DNA of 15,402 bases from JANWYT01 sp046719465 (GTDB taxonomy: Bacteria; Chloroflexota; Anaerolineae; Aggregatilineales; Phototrophicaceae), in assembly GCA_046719465.1 (NCBI GenBank), contig JBDNCV010000091.1:1-15402 (forward strand), written 5' to 3'. Position 1 is the first letter of the stretch. The number at the start of each line of letters is the position of its first letter. The translations under genes and the position numbers were made by a program. Positions 14,901 through 15,402 of the stretch are shown here, in pieces. The notes under the pieces are model-generated. The model was not told the origin of the DNA and did not search any database. It saw nothing but the letters and a program-made list of their open reading frames with translations.

Positions 14901-15402
14901 AATCGGAGTATAGGGGGGCAAATGGGGGGCCTCCACATGCCGCCGTACCATCCGCGCAAAGACGTTGACAATCGTGCGCGGGCCATCGGATAAATCGCTG
15001 CGGGCGCTGATCTCACCGAGGGCACGCAGCGTCTCAGGGGCTACGACGCGGTTTTTTTCAGCTTCAAAGCCGAATTGTTTTGCCATCAAATGCCACAGGT
15101 TGGGCGCAAATTCTTCATCGTAGAGGGACGTGAGGTCAATTTGCAGGTCTTTCATGCGGTGCAGCAAGTCACCACGGCGGTAATTATCTCGAATCAAGGA
15201 CAGCTCTTCGCGCGTGATGACCATGACAAAGCCAAACGGAAGCTCTGCGCTGGTTGCCCGCGTGGTGAGCATTTGAATGATGCCGAAGAAGGGCGTGATA
15301 GGGTCACCACTTCCCTTGACCCTAGGTCGTATATACTGCTGGATTTCATCCGGAAGGATCACCAAGCCCTCATAACCGGCCTCGAGGGTCAGACGTGTTG
15401 CT
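11985..15402 (-). CDS. Very large P-loop ATPase with coiled coils, BrxC/PglY-like in outline, 5'-truncated
   Basis: At least 1138 residues are visible, and the frame stays open to the window edge, so the start and the Walker A region lie outside. A TTG at 15365 lies inside the domain and is not the start. Residues 13-24 from the window edge, 'LVILPDEIQQYI', look like a Walker B strand with Asp-Glu, then an AAA/STAND-like core continues with 'FGFVMVITREELSLIRD'. A middle region is rich in helices and probable winged-helix pieces. About the last 450 residues contain long Gln/Glu/Arg-rich coiled coils, with one dense stretch near 782-842. This layout, the 'DE.QQYI' sequence and the size recall the DUF499-type BREX ATPases BrxC and PglY, but I cannot confirm the family. 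Canonical BREX partners are not in the window. Composition is AT-rich, especially in the coiled-coil part. A defence role is inference. Confidence 0.7.
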   Translation of the reverse strand, partial: ATRLTLEAGYEGLVILPDEIQQYIRPRVKGSGDPITPFFGIIQMLTTRATSAELPFGFVMVITREELSLIRDNYRRGDLLHRMKDLQIDLTSLYDEEFAPNLWHLMAKQFGFEAEKNRVVAPETLRALGEISARSDLSDGPRTIVNVFARMVRRHVEAPHLPPYTPIDLMTDFLDEQVISFAGDDKLRKVLRRALESPFVRENPARYADAVKLAAAFPTKGVTLEIQKRYRLDQPLSELMRRAIGDLVQAGLIDEGAVRLSGLAQVREQTSWLPSIIREFRLGFSERADITRERFETAFIKLLREKVFSANRWKLEAERERNYVANRSLTFRGTFESIRSKYPSRRVQVRLLWGDEPVKDTGIDGDICIEYQFVLPEPPYRQEPGRLAESSAHTARFELNLYYHQLSYIPQNVQQWLQDVWSPYELSPVVLGAIYALIEEKRAEGVIPKSDESVITRGFQPGLMDAMHKLLFNPNIYQYRSTEEVVGLLLEARYPDYDPLITVDNWQSSIMKYINALGKLESFAQRIGELEVENTKEKIAELFTLTNTGLDSFMRSFEGILIEQVREYARGGGAGSVRFMLHPMEQTLMQWLRQSEHTSQQQGRSRTYTIHQLNLAKAWREAANLGYLKEEFDKLLELLQARGLAEVKGDWLVEVVAETFDLDELRQHFRRLERDLKTLEDTFGSSSLLQNYITQFEKLRPTLKTLNEQGNPDDKLVTRFSMALQKMRKDIEAWVEDQRKTLSNSLQGTRVALLPSAYLAALQKPLPVEVEYADQVNVLRTALLQELERSQNHLKARQTQIDEIDQHLQESPTNYEELAAQASKLEQLKRSKPEAERERQRAEGMHQDYGRWQALVNNGQQFMALVKNKTGADYDDLRTLFNDLSIDIRGGISSQQRKLNALNAYLQYEERMEALLQKVRSLQATQRDQFNHFQDKMKQLLNSYQLTLANWRDVRFHENDEESSYAEVARNVRRIIGEQQTVQIRKVEDARQRLSTSQSRLHDLTPSQRDTLQAEAQQLLAESEALVGGLKSVSEQIAHALGLYDVSAVETALRKWASLRDSAHQWLKAAHHVDQQLQTVELTPLEKELMNSIQSMPDPDFVALREAFSNKEVFWQALRGLYEKARVKLQVRLIDNSG

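Noticed and set aside
11393..15402. Attachment-site repeat, integrase or CRISPR array in the island part
   Set aside because: No copy of the tRNA 3' end, no integrase and no regularly spaced repeats were found within the window; the island may extend beyond it.

Overview
The window is a gene-dense, mostly GC-rich bacterial chromosome segment. The mix points to a member of the Chloroflexota, probably Anaerolineae-like. It carries a prokaryotic translin-family protein next to a DUF3467 protein, a secreted SH3 protein with a Thr/Pro 'TPTATLTPT' linker and a Cys pair, an F420-type PPOX oxidoreductase and a GTP-type PEP carboxykinase. The phylum assignment is an inference from gene content; no rRNA is present.

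Layout, left to right. (1) 1-3013, plus strand: the C-terminal part of an SsuD-like FMNH2-dependent sulfonate monooxygenase, two copies of a short hairpin repeat, a Gfo/Idh/MocA dehydrogenase and a YeiH-family putative sulfate exporter. Together they look like a small organosulfonate or sulfosugar module. (2) 3014-5078: PEP carboxykinase (pckG) as a single transcription unit, with an operator-like palindrome and promoter upstream and a strong intrinsic terminator downstream. (3) 5079-6652: a non-coding stretch with short repeats, then a small conserved hypothetical gene translationally coupled to a GT4-type glycosyltransferase. (4) 6653-8672: a two-helix membrane protein, an F420-type PPOX protein and a class V aminotransferase, the last two overlapping by 4 bp. 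(5) 8682-9662, minus strand: a dihydrodiol-dehydrogenase-like Gfo/Idh oxidoreductase, convergent with the aminotransferase and divergent from the next operon across a compact two-way promoter region. (6) 9808-11276: DUF3467, translin-family protein and SH3 protein. (7) 11311-11392: tRNA-Leu(UAA), with its own promoter overlapping the end of the SH3 gene.

Beyond the tRNA the base composition becomes visibly more AT-rich and the strand switches. Two minus-strand genes follow: a very large, 5'-truncated P-loop ATPase with long coiled coils (BrxC/PglY-like in outline) and a translationally coupled GNAT acetyltransferase. A bidirectional-terminator-like hairpin separates them from the tRNA. This looks like the edge of an acquired, possibly anti-phage, island inserted at the 3' side of the tRNA gene, and it is the most interesting part of the window. 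No CRISPR array, transposase, integrase, riboswitch or rRNA was seen.
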